From NCBI GenBank assembly GCA_040386975.1, contig JAZKEO010000013.1, forward strand, positions 74,315 to 138,314: DNA of 64,000 bases, written 5' to 3'. Within the stretch, counting starts at the first letter, position 1. Each line of letters opens with the position of its first letter. This DNA is from M2408 sp040386975. Lineage in GTDB: Bacteria; Bacteroidota; Bacteroidia; Flavobacteriales_D; Crocinitomicaceae. The position numbers were made by a program, and so were the translations under genes. The notes beneath the pieces were generated by a model. The model was not told the origin of the DNA. It ran no database searches and was given only the letters and a program-made list of their open reading frames with translations. This document shows, one piece after another, positions 1 to 8,270 of this stretch.

Positions 1-796
1 TAAATTCTTCAGCAAATTCGTAAATCAAAGGAATTATTACTTTACCTTTCTTATTTAAATATCCCCATTTAATTCCTTTTTTTACAGGAGCAAGTCCTTC
101 CGAAAATTTACCACAAAGATTATATTCTAAGGGAATTATTACTTTTCCTGATTTATTGATGAATCCCCATTCATAATTAATCGAAACAGCAACCAATCCT
201 TCAGAAAAATTACCCGATAAGTCATATTTTGAAGATATTACTTCTTTACCTGTTTTATCTATGAAACCAATTTTCTCTTTTAACCTGAAAGCTGCTAATC
301 CTTCAGAAAATTTTGAAGGAGTTTCACCCCCTGTAAAATCGTATTTTAATGGAATGATTATCTTTCCTGTTTTATCGATAAATCCCCATTTTTGGTTAAT
401 TGAAACAGCAGCTAAACCCTCGGAAAATTCCCCTACATTATCATAGCTAAAGGGAGTAAGTTCTTCACCGTTTTTACTTATGAAACCCATTTTCCCATTT
501 TGAGTGACGGCTGAAATACCTTCTGAAAATCCATAGAAATAATCGTATTTCAGTGGAATTATCTCTTTTCCTGTTTTGTCAATATAACCAACTTTTTGGT
601 TGAGAGTCACTTTAGCCAAATCATAATTGTAATTTTGAAAATCTTCTGCCCAATCGTATTTGGCTTCAATGAGAATATTTCCCTTTTCATCTTTGTATCC
701 CCATTTATTTTTTTCGTCTTTAAATGGAGTTAATTCTTGTGCTCCTGAAACAGTTATGAAACAAACAGTTAGAAGAATTGTTATTATCTTTTTCAT
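1..796 (-). CDS. WG-repeat protein, C-terminus beyond window
   Basis: Read leftward from ATG at 796 the frame stays open to the window edge, so the C-terminus is missing. The first 20 residues are a Sec signal peptide (lysines, hydrophobic core, ending SGAQ). At least seven repeats of about 35 residues follow, each with a core such as KWGFIDKTGKIII and a following LxYD/F-EGLA segment; these are WG (KWG) repeats. The family forms beta-propeller-like solenoids of unknown biochemical role in exported proteins. It is divergent from hutU. Identification of the family is firm; the function is unknown. Confidence 0.85.
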   Translation of the reverse strand, partial: MKKIITILLTVCFITVSGAQELTPFKDEKNKWGYKDEKGNILIEAKYDWAEDFQNYNYDLAKVTLNQKVGYIDKTGKEIIPLKYDYFYGFSEGISAVTQNGKMGFISKNGEELTPFSYDNVGEFSEGLAAVSINQKWGFIDKTGKIIIPLKYDFTGGETPSKFSEGLAAFRLKEKIGFIDKTGKEVISSKYDLSGNFSEGLVAVSINYEWGFINKSGKVIIPLEYNLCGKFSEGLAPVKKGIKWGYLNKKGKVIIPLIYEFAEEF

Positions 797-866
797 TCCC
801 CAAATTTAATATAAAAACGATGCAAATTTATATCGTTGGAAAATCGATTTTTTAAATTCTATAATG

Positions 867-874
867 TAATTTTG
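867..874 (+). promoter_or_regulatory. -7 element of hutU promoter (TAATTTTG)
   Basis: TAATTTTG matches the Bacteroidetes -7 consensus TAnnTTTG and ends 15 bp before the ATG at 890. No convincing -33 TTG is seen at the usual distance. The box lies downstream of the TTG at 836, which argues against that in-frame codon being the start. Confidence 0.4.
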
Positions 875-889
875 CAAAAAAATTTCATC

Positions 890-2890
890 ATGACAACACA
901 AGAATTTCAAAACGACATCAGACAAGGTATTCCAACAGTTTTACCTCCAAAAAAGGAATATGAAATAAACATTAATCATGCTCCAAAACGAAAAGAAATT
1001 CTTTCTGATGATGAAAAAAAATTAGCTATTCGCAACGCTTTACGTTATTTCCCTCAGTCATTCCACGCTGAATTAGCTCCAGAATTTATGGAGGAATTGA
1101 ATACGTACGGAAGAATCTACATGTATCGTTTCAGACCAGATTACCGTATGTTTGCCCGACCAATTTCTGATTATCCAGGAAATTCTGAGCAAGCAAAAGC
1201 AATCATGTTGATGATACAAAATAACTTAGATTATGCCGTTGCTCAGCATCCACATGAGTTAATTACTTATGGTGGAAATGGAGCAGTTTTCCAAAATTGG
1301 ATTCAATACCGTTTGACAATGAAATATTTGTCGGAAATGACTGACGACCAAACTTTAACCATGTATTCGGGTCATCCGATGGGTTTATTTCCTTCTCATA
1401 AAGATGCTCCACGCGTTGTTGTTACAAACGGAATGGTTATCCCAAATTACTCTAAACCAGATGATTGGGAAAAAATGAACGCTTTAGGTGTTTCTCAATA
1501 TGGACAAATGACAGCTGGTTCTTACATGTACATCGGACCACAAGGAATTGTTCACGGGACGACGATTACGGTTTTAAACGGTTTTCGTAAAATCAAAAAA
1601 TCTCCTTCGGGCTCACTTTTTGTAACTTCTGGTCTTGGCGGAATGTCAGGAGCTCAACCAAAAGCTGGAAATATTGCTGGTTGCGTTACTGTTTGTGCCG
1701 AAGTAAATCCAAAAATCACTAAAATTCGCCACGAACAAGGCTGGATCAATGAAATTTGTTCAACCTTAGAAGATTTAGTAAATCGTGTTCGTAAAGCACA
1801 AGAGAATAAAGAAATTATTTCAATCGCCTATTTAGGAAATATCGTTGACGTATGGGAAAAATTTGATACTGAAAACATTCACATCGACTTAGGTTCTGAT
1901 CAAACGTCTTTACACAATCCTTGGGCAGGAGGTTATTATCCTGTTGGACTTTCGTTCGAAGATTCAAATAAAATGATGGCCGAAAATCCTGATTTGTTTA
2001 AACAAAAAGTGCAAGAAACTTTGGTTAGACATGCTTCCGCAATCAATAAACACACAGCAAAAGGAACGTATTTCTTTGATTATGGAAACGCATTTTTATT
2101 GGAAGCTTCACGTGCTGGTGCTGAAGTAATGGCTGTAAATGGAATTGATTTCAAATATCCATCTTATGTGCAAGACATCATGGGACCAATGTGTTTTGAT
2201 TACGGTTTTGGACCTTTCCGCTGGGTTTGTGCTTCTGGGAAAACGGAAGATTTAGCTAAAACAGATAAAATCGCTTGTGATGTGTTGGAAGAAATGATGA
2301 AAAACAGTCCCGTTGAAATTCAGCAACAAATGGCTGATAACATTCAATGGATTAAAGGTGCACAAGAAAATAAATTGGTTGTTGGTTCGCAAGCACGTAT
2401 TTTATACGCCGATGCAGAAGGAAGAATGCGTATTGCCGAAGCGTTCAATAATGCTATTGCAAAAGGCGAAATCGGAATGGTAGTTTTAGGCCGCGATCAC
2501 CACGATGTTTCGGGAACAGATTCACCTTACCGTGAAACATCAAACATTTACGATGGTTCAAAATTCACTGCAGACATGGCGATTCACAACGTGATTGGAG
2601 ATGGTTTCCGTGGTGCAACTTGGATTTCTATCCACAATGGTGGTGGAGTAGGTTGGGGAGAAGTTATCAACGGAGGTTTTGGAATGTTATTGGATGGAAC
2701 ACAAGATGCAGACAGACGATTAAAAATGATGTTACATTGGGACGTAAACAATGGAATTTCTCGTCGCTCTTGGGCAAGAAACGAAGGTGCAATTTTTGCT
2801 ATTAAACGTGCTATGGAACAAGAGCCAAGATTGAAAGTTACGATTCCTGAGTTGGTGGATGATCGTTTGATTGATGAATTGAAAATGTAA
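890..2890 (+). CDS. hutU: Urocanate hydratase (long form)
   Basis: Converts urocanate to imidazolone propionate, the second step of histidine degradation, with NAD+ as a tightly bound cofactor; cytoplasmic. Recognisable blocks include YGGNGAVFQNW, TSGLGGMSGAQPKA (nucleotide-binding), FDYGFGPFRWVCASG near residue 447, GRDHHDVSGTDSPYRET and SIHNGGGVGWGE. At 666 residues it belongs to the long eukaryote-like clade rather than the roughly 560-residue Pseudomonas type. The aligned place of the Pseudomonas active-site Cys410 (in ARICW) reads ARILY here. The start was placed at ATG 890 (MTTQEFQ); an in-frame TTG at 836 would add 18 unlikely residues and precedes the -7 box. hutH lies at 59816-61291; hutI and other hut genes are not in the window. 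Confidence 0.93.
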   Translation: MTTQEFQNDIRQGIPTVLPPKKEYEININHAPKRKEILSDDEKKLAIRNALRYFPQSFHAELAPEFMEELNTYGRIYMYRFRPDYRMFARPISDYPGNSEQAKAIMLMIQNNLDYAVAQHPHELITYGGNGAVFQNWIQYRLTMKYLSEMTDDQTLTMYSGHPMGLFPSHKDAPRVVVTNGMVIPNYSKPDDWEKMNALGVSQYGQMTAGSYMYIGPQGIVHGTTITVLNGFRKIKKSPSGSLFVTSGLGGMSGAQPKAGNIAGCVTVCAEVNPKITKIRHEQGWINEICSTLEDLVNRVRKAQENKEIISIAYLGNIVDVWEKFDTENIHIDLGSDQTSLHNPWAGGYYPVGLSFEDSNKMMAENPDLFKQKVQETLVRHASAINKHTAKGTYFFDYGNAFLLEASRAGAEVMAVNGIDFKYPSYVQDIMGPMCFDYGFGPFRWVCASGKTEDLAKTDKIACDVLEEMMKNSPVEIQQQMADNIQWIKGAQENKLVVGSQARILYADAEGRMRIAEAFNNAIAKGEIGMVVLGRDHHDVSGTDSPYRETSNIYDGSKFTADMAIHNVIGDGFRGATWISIHNGGGVGWGEVINGGFGMLLDGTQDADRRLKMMLHWDVNNGISRRSWARNEGAIFAIKRAMEQEPRLKVTIPELVDDRLIDELKM

Positions 2891-2898
2891 AATTGAGA

Positions 2899-3510
2899 AT
2901 GAAGAATATATTTTACATAAATCAAAAGAGACTGCTAATTACTTTAATTGTTTTTTCTGTAGTCGCTTGTAAATCTGAAAGTAAGAAAGAACAGGTTTTT
3001 AAAAATGAAGAAATTGTGAATACAGTTGATTCTTCTAATTTCGATAATATCAAAGGAAAACTCTTTTCCTTTCAACCAACAAATGATTCTAAATTTTGTG
3101 ATTTATCAAAAATAATTGAAACTGATTGTGGTATTGGTTACTTTTATTTTAACAATAAAAACAAGATTACATTTACTTTTGAATGTGTTGGTGATACTTC
3201 AATAGTATATTTTTTAGGTTCCTATAAAAAAGATAAAAATTCACTCAAGTGTCATTTTGATTATTCTTACGAATGTTTTTTTGATTCAATAGATGATAAA
3301 TTTATGGGTAAAGGGAATTTAGTAAGTAAAAAGGATTGGTTTGACATCGAAGTTTTAGTTTCAAATTGTCCTGAAACCTATGGATATATTGGTGAATATG
3401 CGGATTCAAAAGACAAAGCTTATTATTTAATTCAAAGAGCTAACAAAAGACAAAGTGAAATTTTTTGGAATTTCTTTAAAACTTCAAAAGTAAAAGCTGA
3501 ATATTTATAA
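2899..3510 (+). CDS. Lipoprotein of unknown function
   Basis: A 203-residue product with a lipoprotein signal: basic start, hydrophobic stretch and lipobox SVVAC with Cys24, followed by a KSESKKEQ linker. The rest is a mixed beta-rich domain with repeated YFYFNNKNK/FTFEC-like strands and no family that I recognise. The ATG at 2899 sits 8 bp after the hutU stop, so it may be cotranscribed. It is AT-richer than hutU. Together with the next gene (Fic) it occupies a segment bracketed by two copies of the hutU 3' end (2866-2896 and 4871-4900), which suggests it is an acquired or rearranged gene. Confidence 0.7.
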   Translation: MKNIFYINQKRLLITLIVFSVVACKSESKKEQVFKNEEIVNTVDSSNFDNIKGKLFSFQPTNDSKFCDLSKIIETDCGIGYFYFNNKNKITFTFECVGDTSIVYFLGSYKKDKNSLKCHFDYSYECFFDSIDDKFMGKGNLVSKKDWFDIEVLVSNCPETYGYIGEYADSKDKAYYLIQRANKRQSEIFWNFFKTSKVKAEYL

Positions 3511-3514
3511 AACA

Positions 3515-3548
3515 TTTTGCGGTAAATAAATTATTAATCTCCGCAAAA
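3515..3548. terminator. Inverted repeat after lipoprotein gene
   Basis: TTTTGCGG at 3515-3522 pairs with CCGCAAAA at 3541-3548 across an 18-base loop, just after the stop at 3510. It could end the hutU/lipoprotein transcript, although the long loop makes it a weak terminator. Confidence 0.35.
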
Positions 3549-3561
3549 AATACGGTAAAAA

Positions 3562-3593
3562 TTTGTTTATTCAACGAATAAGTAATATATTTG
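3562..3593 (+). promoter_or_regulatory. Promoter of the Fic gene
   Basis: TTTG at 3562-3565 and TATATTTG at 3586-3593 are separated by 20 bp, matching the Bacteroidetes -33/-7 pattern. The -7 box ends 18 bp before the ATG at 3612. It overlaps the alternative in-frame TTG at 3591, ruling that codon out as the start if this promoter is used. Confidence 0.6.
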
Positions 3594-3611
3594 TTGCGTA
3601 AAGTGAGTTTT

Positions 3612-4712
3612 ATGCCAAGATATGTACATCAAACAAAAGATTGGCCAGAGTTTCTCTGGGATAATGATTTATTGTTAAATCTTCTAGGAGAGGTACGTAA
3701 TCTTCAAGGAAAATTAGTGGGAAAAATGGAAGCTTTAGGTTTTGATTTTCGTGAAAAAGCCTTACTCAAAACCTTAACTTTAGATGTACTCAAATCTTCT
3801 GAAATTGAAGGAGAAATCTTTAAAATTGAAGAAGTTCGTTCTTCCTTAGCAAAAAAATTGGGGATGGATTTACCTGATTTGGTTCCTTATGACAGAAATA
3901 TTGATGGTGTTGCAGATGTTTTGGTTGATGCTACTCGAAACAATCGTGATTTATTAACGGAAGAACGCCTTTTTTCTTGGCATGCAGCTTTATTTCCAAC
4001 AGGAAGAAGCGGAATGCATAAAATAACTGTTGGTGATTGGCGCCAAGATGAAGGTGGACCGATGCAAGTTGTTTCTGGTGCAATGGGAAAAGAATTTGTT
4101 CATTTTGAAGCACCAGCATCCAAACGTGTTCCAGAAGAAATGGAAAAATTCATAACTTGGTTTAACGAAGAAACGCAACTCGAACCAGTATTAAAAGCAG
4201 CTGTTGCTCATTTTTGGTTTATTACAATACATCCATTTGATGATGGAAACGGACGAATCGCTCGTGCTTTGACAGATATGCTTTTGGCTCGTGCTGATGG
4301 AATCAACCAACGTTTTTATAGTATGTCGGCTCAAATTCGTTTGGAAAGAAAACGGTATTATGCAATCCTTGAAACTTGCCAAAAAAGTTCCATAGATATT
4401 ACTTCCTGGATGGTTTGGTTTTTAGAATGTTTACAAAAAGCACTCAAAGCGACAGATGGAATCTTAGCAGATGTTTTACAAAAATCTGATTTTTGGCGTG
4501 ATAATATGCAAACGCAACTCAACGAGCGTCAACATAAAATGCTCAACAAAGTATTGGATGGTTTTGATGGAAAATTGACCTCTTCAAAATGGGCAAAAAT
4601 GTGTAAATGTTCAACAGATACAGCATTGAGAGATATACAAGATTTAATCTCAAAAGGAATTTTGAAAAAAGAAGAATCAGGAGGTAGAAGTTCGGCTTAT
4701 GAATTAAAATAA
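3612..4712 (+). CDS. Fic family protein (AMPylase-type) with N-terminal inhibitory helix
   Basis: Fic enzymes usually transfer AMP from ATP to a Ser/Thr/Tyr hydroxyl of a target protein. The protein has an N-terminal DUF4172 region (about residues 1-90), a Fic core with the full motif HPFDDGNGRIAR from His207, and a C-terminal winged-helix domain (about 300-366). The inhibitory motif S/TxxxEG is intact as S62-SEI-E66-G67, so this is a class II (self-inhibited) Fic protein and would not need a separate antitoxin; none lies beside it. It has its own promoter and a strong terminator, so it is a one-gene unit. Target protein unknown. It sits in an accessory stretch between hutU and a gene relic. 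Confidence 0.9.
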   Translation: MPRYVHQTKDWPEFLWDNDLLLNLLGEVRNLQGKLVGKMEALGFDFREKALLKTLTLDVLKSSEIEGEIFKIEEVRSSLAKKLGMDLPDLVPYDRNIDGVADVLVDATRNNRDLLTEERLFSWHAALFPTGRSGMHKITVGDWRQDEGGPMQVVSGAMGKEFVHFEAPASKRVPEEMEKFITWFNEETQLEPVLKAAVAHFWFITIHPFDDGNGRIARALTDMLLARADGINQRFYSMSAQIRLERKRYYAILETCQKSSIDITSWMVWFLECLQKALKATDGILADVLQKSDFWRDNMQTQLNERQHKMLNKVLDGFDGKLTSSKWAKMCKCSTDTALRDIQDLISKGILKKEESGGRSSAYELK

Positions 4713-4741
4713 ACTGAACTTTTATTTTTAAAATTCAGTTT
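4711..4741 (+). terminator. Terminator of the Fic gene
   Basis: AAACTGAA at 4711-4718 pairs with TTCAGTTT at 4734-4741, with a further inner TTTTA/TAAAA stem. It overlaps the end of the stop codon of the Fic gene, a compact intrinsic terminator. Confidence 0.6.
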
Positions 4742-4766
4742 ATAATCCGTATTTTCGTCTTTTACT

Positions 4767-4900
4767 TTCCTAAATGCTCATTTTTGTAGCTAAAATAACT
4801 GAAAGATTAATTGACACCTTGGATTTTATTTTCAAAAATCCCAGCAAAAGAAATTTATTTACTCGGATAGTTTGATTGATGAATTAAAAGTATAAAATTT
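4767..4900 (+). pseudogene. Mosaic gene relic: deacetylase-like 5' end joined to hutU 3' end
   Basis: Bases 4767-4874 copy the start of the gene at 6993: same upstream bases, ATG at 4774 (MLIFVAKITERLIDTLDFIF), then a deletion of about 49 bp relative to the intact gene, a changed frame, and a TGA. From 4871 to about 4900 the sequence instead follows the 3' end of hutU (2866-2896), with 15 identical bases TTTGATTGATGAATT and then a good partial match. The piece is therefore a decayed duplicate stitched from two nearby genes. The rest of the 4742-5019 gap, apart from the promoter of the gene at 5020, shows nothing recognisable. Confidence 0.75.
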
Positions 4901-4983
4901 AGACCGTCGAAGACAGCAACGAAGTTAATGAAGAAAAACACACTATTTATTAATTTCTTGTTTACTTGACATCTTTGATATAA

Positions 4984-5015
4984 TTTGCAGAATTATAAAA
5001 TTTAATTTATGTTTG
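4984..5015 (+). promoter_or_regulatory. Promoter directly abutting the gene at 5020
   Basis: TTTG at 4984-4987, 20 bp spacer, TATGTTTG at 5008-5015, then only TGCC before the ATG at 5020. With the usual start site a few bases after the -7 box, the transcript would begin at or next to the ATG (leaderless). Confidence 0.55.
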
Positions 5016-5019
5016 TGCC

Positions 5020-5682
5020 ATGAAAATTAAGCAGATACTTTTTATCTTTTTTTTCTCAAACTTGCTTTTTTTGAGTGCTCAAGAATTCAATAAAGGTTAC
5101 GTTGGCTTTTCATACTTAAATACAAATTTAGTAAACCGCCCAGGAAATTTACAGCTTGATATGTATGCTCGCTCTATTAACAAATTAGAGAATATTAGTT
5201 TACCTAAAAGAATGGATGGTATGACTTTCACTTTTATGGGGGTAAAAGAAATCTCAGAAAATGCTGAAGTTTTTGGAGAAATGGAATTTGCAAATAGGAG
5301 TTTCATCACTGAAAAGAGTGCTAGTGATTATGAATTAAAAGTCAGAATAAATACACTTAAATTTATATCAACTGGAGGAAGGATTCACATCTTTCGTTTT
5401 GGTTTTTCATTACTTGATATCAATCGTATTACTATCAAACAAAAAGGAGTTGAGTTTGAAAACACCGGTTTAAGTAAATGGGTGCCATACTACCAGAAAA
5501 AAACGATAACCAATTTCGGTAGTACTTTTAAGTTGGGCTTTCATTTTCCATTAGGTGATTTTGCTGCTTTTGAGCTCTTAGGTATCTATCAAACGATGTG
5601 GTTTCCAAATAAATTTTCAATTCCATTTAGAGCTAATAACTTAGGTATAAGTGCTTCATTATTAATTAATTTCATGCAATGA
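5020..5682 (+). CDS. Exported protein of unknown function, possibly outer-membrane barrel
   Basis: A 220-residue protein with a signal peptide ending near LSAQ (residue 21). The body is rich in alternating hydrophobic/aromatic strands (IHIFRFGFSLL, STFKLGFHFPLG, LGISASLLINF) and closes with a strand near the C-terminus, as in small outer-membrane beta barrels. No family was recognised. It is first in a three-gene operon: its stop overlaps the next ATG by 4 bp (ATGA). It has a promoter with no apparent leader. The operon lies between a relic and the intact copy of the deacetylase-like gene, so it may have been inserted there. Confidence 0.7.
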   Translation: MKIKQILFIFFFSNLLFLSAQEFNKGYVGFSYLNTNLVNRPGNLQLDMYARSINKLENISLPKRMDGMTFTFMGVKEISENAEVFGEMEFANRSFITEKSASDYELKVRINTLKFISTGGRIHIFRFGFSLLDINRITIKQKGVEFENTGLSKWVPYYQKKTITNFGSTFKLGFHFPLGDFAAFELLGIYQTMWFPNKFSIPFRANNLGISASLLINFMQ

Positions 5683-6356
5683 AAAACTTTTTTTTCATAT
5701 TTCTTAGTTTTTTTATCTGTAAAATTACTTACTCGCAACATCTGATGACTTACTACAGTCTTGGATCATCAAAATATGCTAATGCAGGGAACTTATCTGG
5801 TTCGGGTTATGGTTTTTCAGGAGGATATACCCACAATTTTTTTTCAGTTTCTGCTGGTTTTGACCACTTTCAGTCTAAAAAGTTTACAGAATCACTTAGT
5901 GGTAAAGATTTTATGGAAATAAAAGAAAACTATTTCCGTTACCAAGTAGGTGCTGCACTACCTCATGGCGATGGGAATTTATCTTTTCACGCTTCAGTCT
6001 TATTTGGTTTTTTGTCTGGTATCGACAAAGTAAAACTTTATCATGAGTATTCGAATGGAATGATTTCTTATGGAATAGAAAAAAATACGGGTGTTTACAA
6101 AGCTCTTCGTTCATTAGTTCCATTATTTTCTTTTCAAGGTGGCGTTTTATTAAAATCTCGTTATGGTGTATTTGTGAGTTTTGATTACATTAAACAAAAA
6201 AAGAAAGATTTATTTGAATTTCGGGATGATAACGAAATAAAGAACAGTTATATTGCTGTTAATGGCGAGACTTCAAGTGGCTATAAAGGGTTTAACGATT
6301 TAAGTGGTTTTAAAATAAATGCTGGTTTAATTTTTTATCTAGGTAAATCTGAATAA
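5679..6356 (+). CDS. Exported protein of unknown function, barrel-like
   Basis: A 225-residue protein with a signal peptide (FFFIFLSFFICKITYSQ, cleavage near residue 19). The body has repeated glycine- and aromatic-rich strands (GYGFSGGYTHNFFSVSAGF, FHASVLFGFLSG, YGVFVSFDYI) and ends FKINAGLIFYLGKSE. This composition suggests a small outer-membrane beta barrel; the family is not recognised. It is translationally coupled to the previous gene through the ATGA overlap at 5679, and the next gene starts one base after its stop. Confidence 0.7.
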   Translation: MKNFFFIFLSFFICKITYSQHLMTYYSLGSSKYANAGNLSGSGYGFSGGYTHNFFSVSAGFDHFQSKKFTESLSGKDFMEIKENYFRYQVGAALPHGDGNLSFHASVLFGFLSGIDKVKLYHEYSNGMISYGIEKNTGVYKALRSLVPLFSFQGGVLLKSRYGVFVSFDYIKQKKKDLFEFRDDNEIKNSYIAVNGETSSGYKGFNDLSGFKINAGLIFYLGKSE

Positions 6357-6357
6357 T

Positions 6358-6879
6358 ATGAAAAAAATAACGGTTTTATTTTCAGTTTTTATGTTGATTG
6401 TTCTTGTTTTTTCATGTAATAAAGAATCTTCTTATCCATATAAATTTGCTGGCGCATGGCAAATCGACAAGGTAGATATTGAATATTATTCAAACCAAGG
6501 TTCTACAGTAGATAGTTCAAAAACATACAGTAATCCAGGCGTCATTCTATTGAAAAACATCACTGATAATGATTTCGAAAATGATAAACAGATTGCCCAG
6601 CTAATTTTTAATTCCGATGATGTGATTCCACCCGGAATAGCAGAATTTTGTATAAAGGCGGGACTTACCGACCCTAAAAATATAGTTGTGAATTATGTGG
6701 CGGGGCCTCACGGAACCGAGCGCTTGACTTTATGGACACCCATGGAATCCTTACATGAACTCATCATCTATACCGTTCCAAAATTGAGTAAAAAAGAAAT
6801 GGAATTAACTTATTATCTACTTGATTCAGAAGGAAATTTAATTCGCAGCGAGTATTGGTATTGTTCAATCAAGGAATAA
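6358..6879 (+). CDS. Lipoprotein with lipocalin-like start
   Basis: A 173-residue protein with a lipoprotein signal peptide and lipobox LVFSC (Cys20), then NKESSYPYKFAGAWQIDKVDIEYY. The GAWQID-type opening resembles lipocalin-like lipoproteins of Bacteroidetes, but the match is too short to assign. It is the third gene of the operon and starts one base after the previous stop. With two barrel-like neighbours it may make an envelope assembly (inference). Confidence 0.7.
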   Translation: MKKITVLFSVFMLIVLVFSCNKESSYPYKFAGAWQIDKVDIEYYSNQGSTVDSSKTYSNPGVILLKNITDNDFENDKQIAQLIFNSDDVIPPGIAEFCIKAGLTDPKNIVVNYVAGPHGTERLTLWTPMESLHELIIYTVPKLSKKEMELTYYLLDSEGNLIRSEYWYCSIKE

Positions 6880-6992
6880 TTTTGAAAAAACCCATTAAAT
6901 ATTCGAAATTTTATGCCTTTTTTAAAAGCTAGAATTCGACTTTAAATCTCCATCTTTGAAATTTTCTTATTACTTTCAACTTTTTTTCCTAG

Positions 6993-8270
6993 ATGCTCAT
7001 TTTTGTAGATAAAATAACTGAAAGATTAATTTATACCTTGGATTTTATTTTCAAGGATAGAGGAATTTTATATGAGTTAACGAACGATTGGGCATCCTTT
7101 AAAAAATCTGAACAAAAGAAATTTATTTATTCGGATAGTTTGGATGAAGAGAATTTAAAAATTTTTCCTTCGACCGTTTTATTTGATGAGGTAATTTTTG
7201 ATTATGCGATTTCAAAAGCAGCTTTTTTTAAAGAAGAATGTTTGACATTTGACAAAATAAATGATCCTTTTGCTTCCATTTTTTATGTTTTGTCGCGCAT
7301 GGAAGAATACACCGTCAAACAACGAGATTTTCACGAACGTTTTGAAGCCAAAAACAGTATTTTATACAAATATTCCTTTTTAGATAAAGTCATTTGCGAC
7401 AGATGGTCAGTCGATATTATTGCTTTTTTGGAAGAAAAATTGGCTTGTAAATTAAATCCAAAAATTATCCCAACGAAGCTTATTCCAAGTTTTGATATAG
7501 ATAACACTTTTGCTTTTCAGTGGAAAGATGGTTTGAGAAAAACCCTGGGGACTTGGAAAGATAAAATCAAAAAAGATAAACTTAGAATCGAAGCAAGAGC
7601 AAATTTTGAAGCAGGAAAAATCACTGATCCTTACGATACTTTTGATGAAATAAAAAGCTTAAAAGAGAAAGGATTTGATACCAAGATTTTTTGGCTTTTG
7701 GGTGAAAACTCCAAATACGACAAAAATATTTCTGGAGCAGACCAAAGACATCAAAACTTAATTCAAGAAATGTCAAAATTCGCAGAAATAGGTTTACATC
7801 CAAGTTATGAGTCAAATAAAAGCAGTTTGTTGCTCAAAAATGAACATATCTTGCTTCAACAAATTTTAAAAGCAGATGTAAAAAACAGCAGACAACATTT
7901 TTTAAAACTAACTTTTCCAGCAACATATAACAATTTGATTTCACTTGGTTTTACGGATGATTTCACTATGGGTTATGCAGATGAATTTGGTTTCCGAGCT
8001 GGAACTTGTCGCTCGTTTTTATTCTTTGATTTAATTAAAAATACACCAACATCTTTACGAGTTCATCCCTTTGCTTACATGGACGGAACTTTAAATCAGT
8101 ATTTGAAATTAAGTCCCGAAGAAGCAAAAATTAAAATTCAAGCCTTATATGATGAGGTGAAAAATTTTGGTGGAGATTTTATCTTCTTGTGGCACAATGA
8201 AACTATTTCTGAATTCGGAGTCTGGAAAAATTGGAAATCAGTGTTTGATTTTACTTTAAATTTACGATAA
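6993..8270 (+). CDS. Polysaccharide deacetylase-like protein (Bacteroidetes form)
   Basis: A 425-residue cytoplasmic-looking protein (no signal peptide). The N-terminal 150 residues match the domain found before the catalytic part in Bacteroidetes deacetylase-like proteins. The NodB-type fold carries SFDIDNTF (Asp168, Asp170), GLHPSYES (His269), GFRAGTCRSF and a late WHNE motif, consistent with metal-dependent carbohydrate esterases. Its substrate is unknown. The GSCFA gene follows with no spacing (stop 8268-8270, ATG 8271), so the two are coupled. The start MLIFVDKIT is supported by the decayed copy at 4774, which keeps the same ATG and upstream bases. Confidence 0.8.
   Translation: MLIFVDKITERLIYTLDFIFKDRGILYELTNDWASFKKSEQKKFIYSDSLDEENLKIFPSTVLFDEVIFDYAISKAAFFKEECLTFDKINDPFASIFYVLSRMEEYTVKQRDFHERFEAKNSILYKYSFLDKVICDRWSVDIIAFLEEKLACKLNPKIIPTKLIPSFDIDNTFAFQWKDGLRKTLGTWKDKIKKDKLRIEARANFEAGKITDPYDTFDEIKSLKEKGFDTKIFWLLGENSKYDKNISGADQRHQNLIQEMSKFAEIGLHPSYESNKSSLLLKNEHILLQQILKADVKNSRQHFLKLTFPATYNNLISLGFTDDFTMGYADEFGFRAGTCRSFLFFDLIKNTPTSLRVHPFAYMDGTLNQYLKLSPEEAKIKIQALYDEVKNFGGDFIFLWHNETISEFGVWKNWKSVFDFTLNLR

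Noticed and set aside
1..796. Tandem ~105-bp periodicity that might suggest a CRISPR-like or satellite array
   Set aside because: It is the coding periodicity of WG repeats in an open minus-strand frame; there are no short identical repeats with unique spacers.
2584..2925. Long open frame antisense to hutU (113 codons)
   Set aside because: It is a shadow of a strongly conserved gene, lacks coding character and has no promoter.
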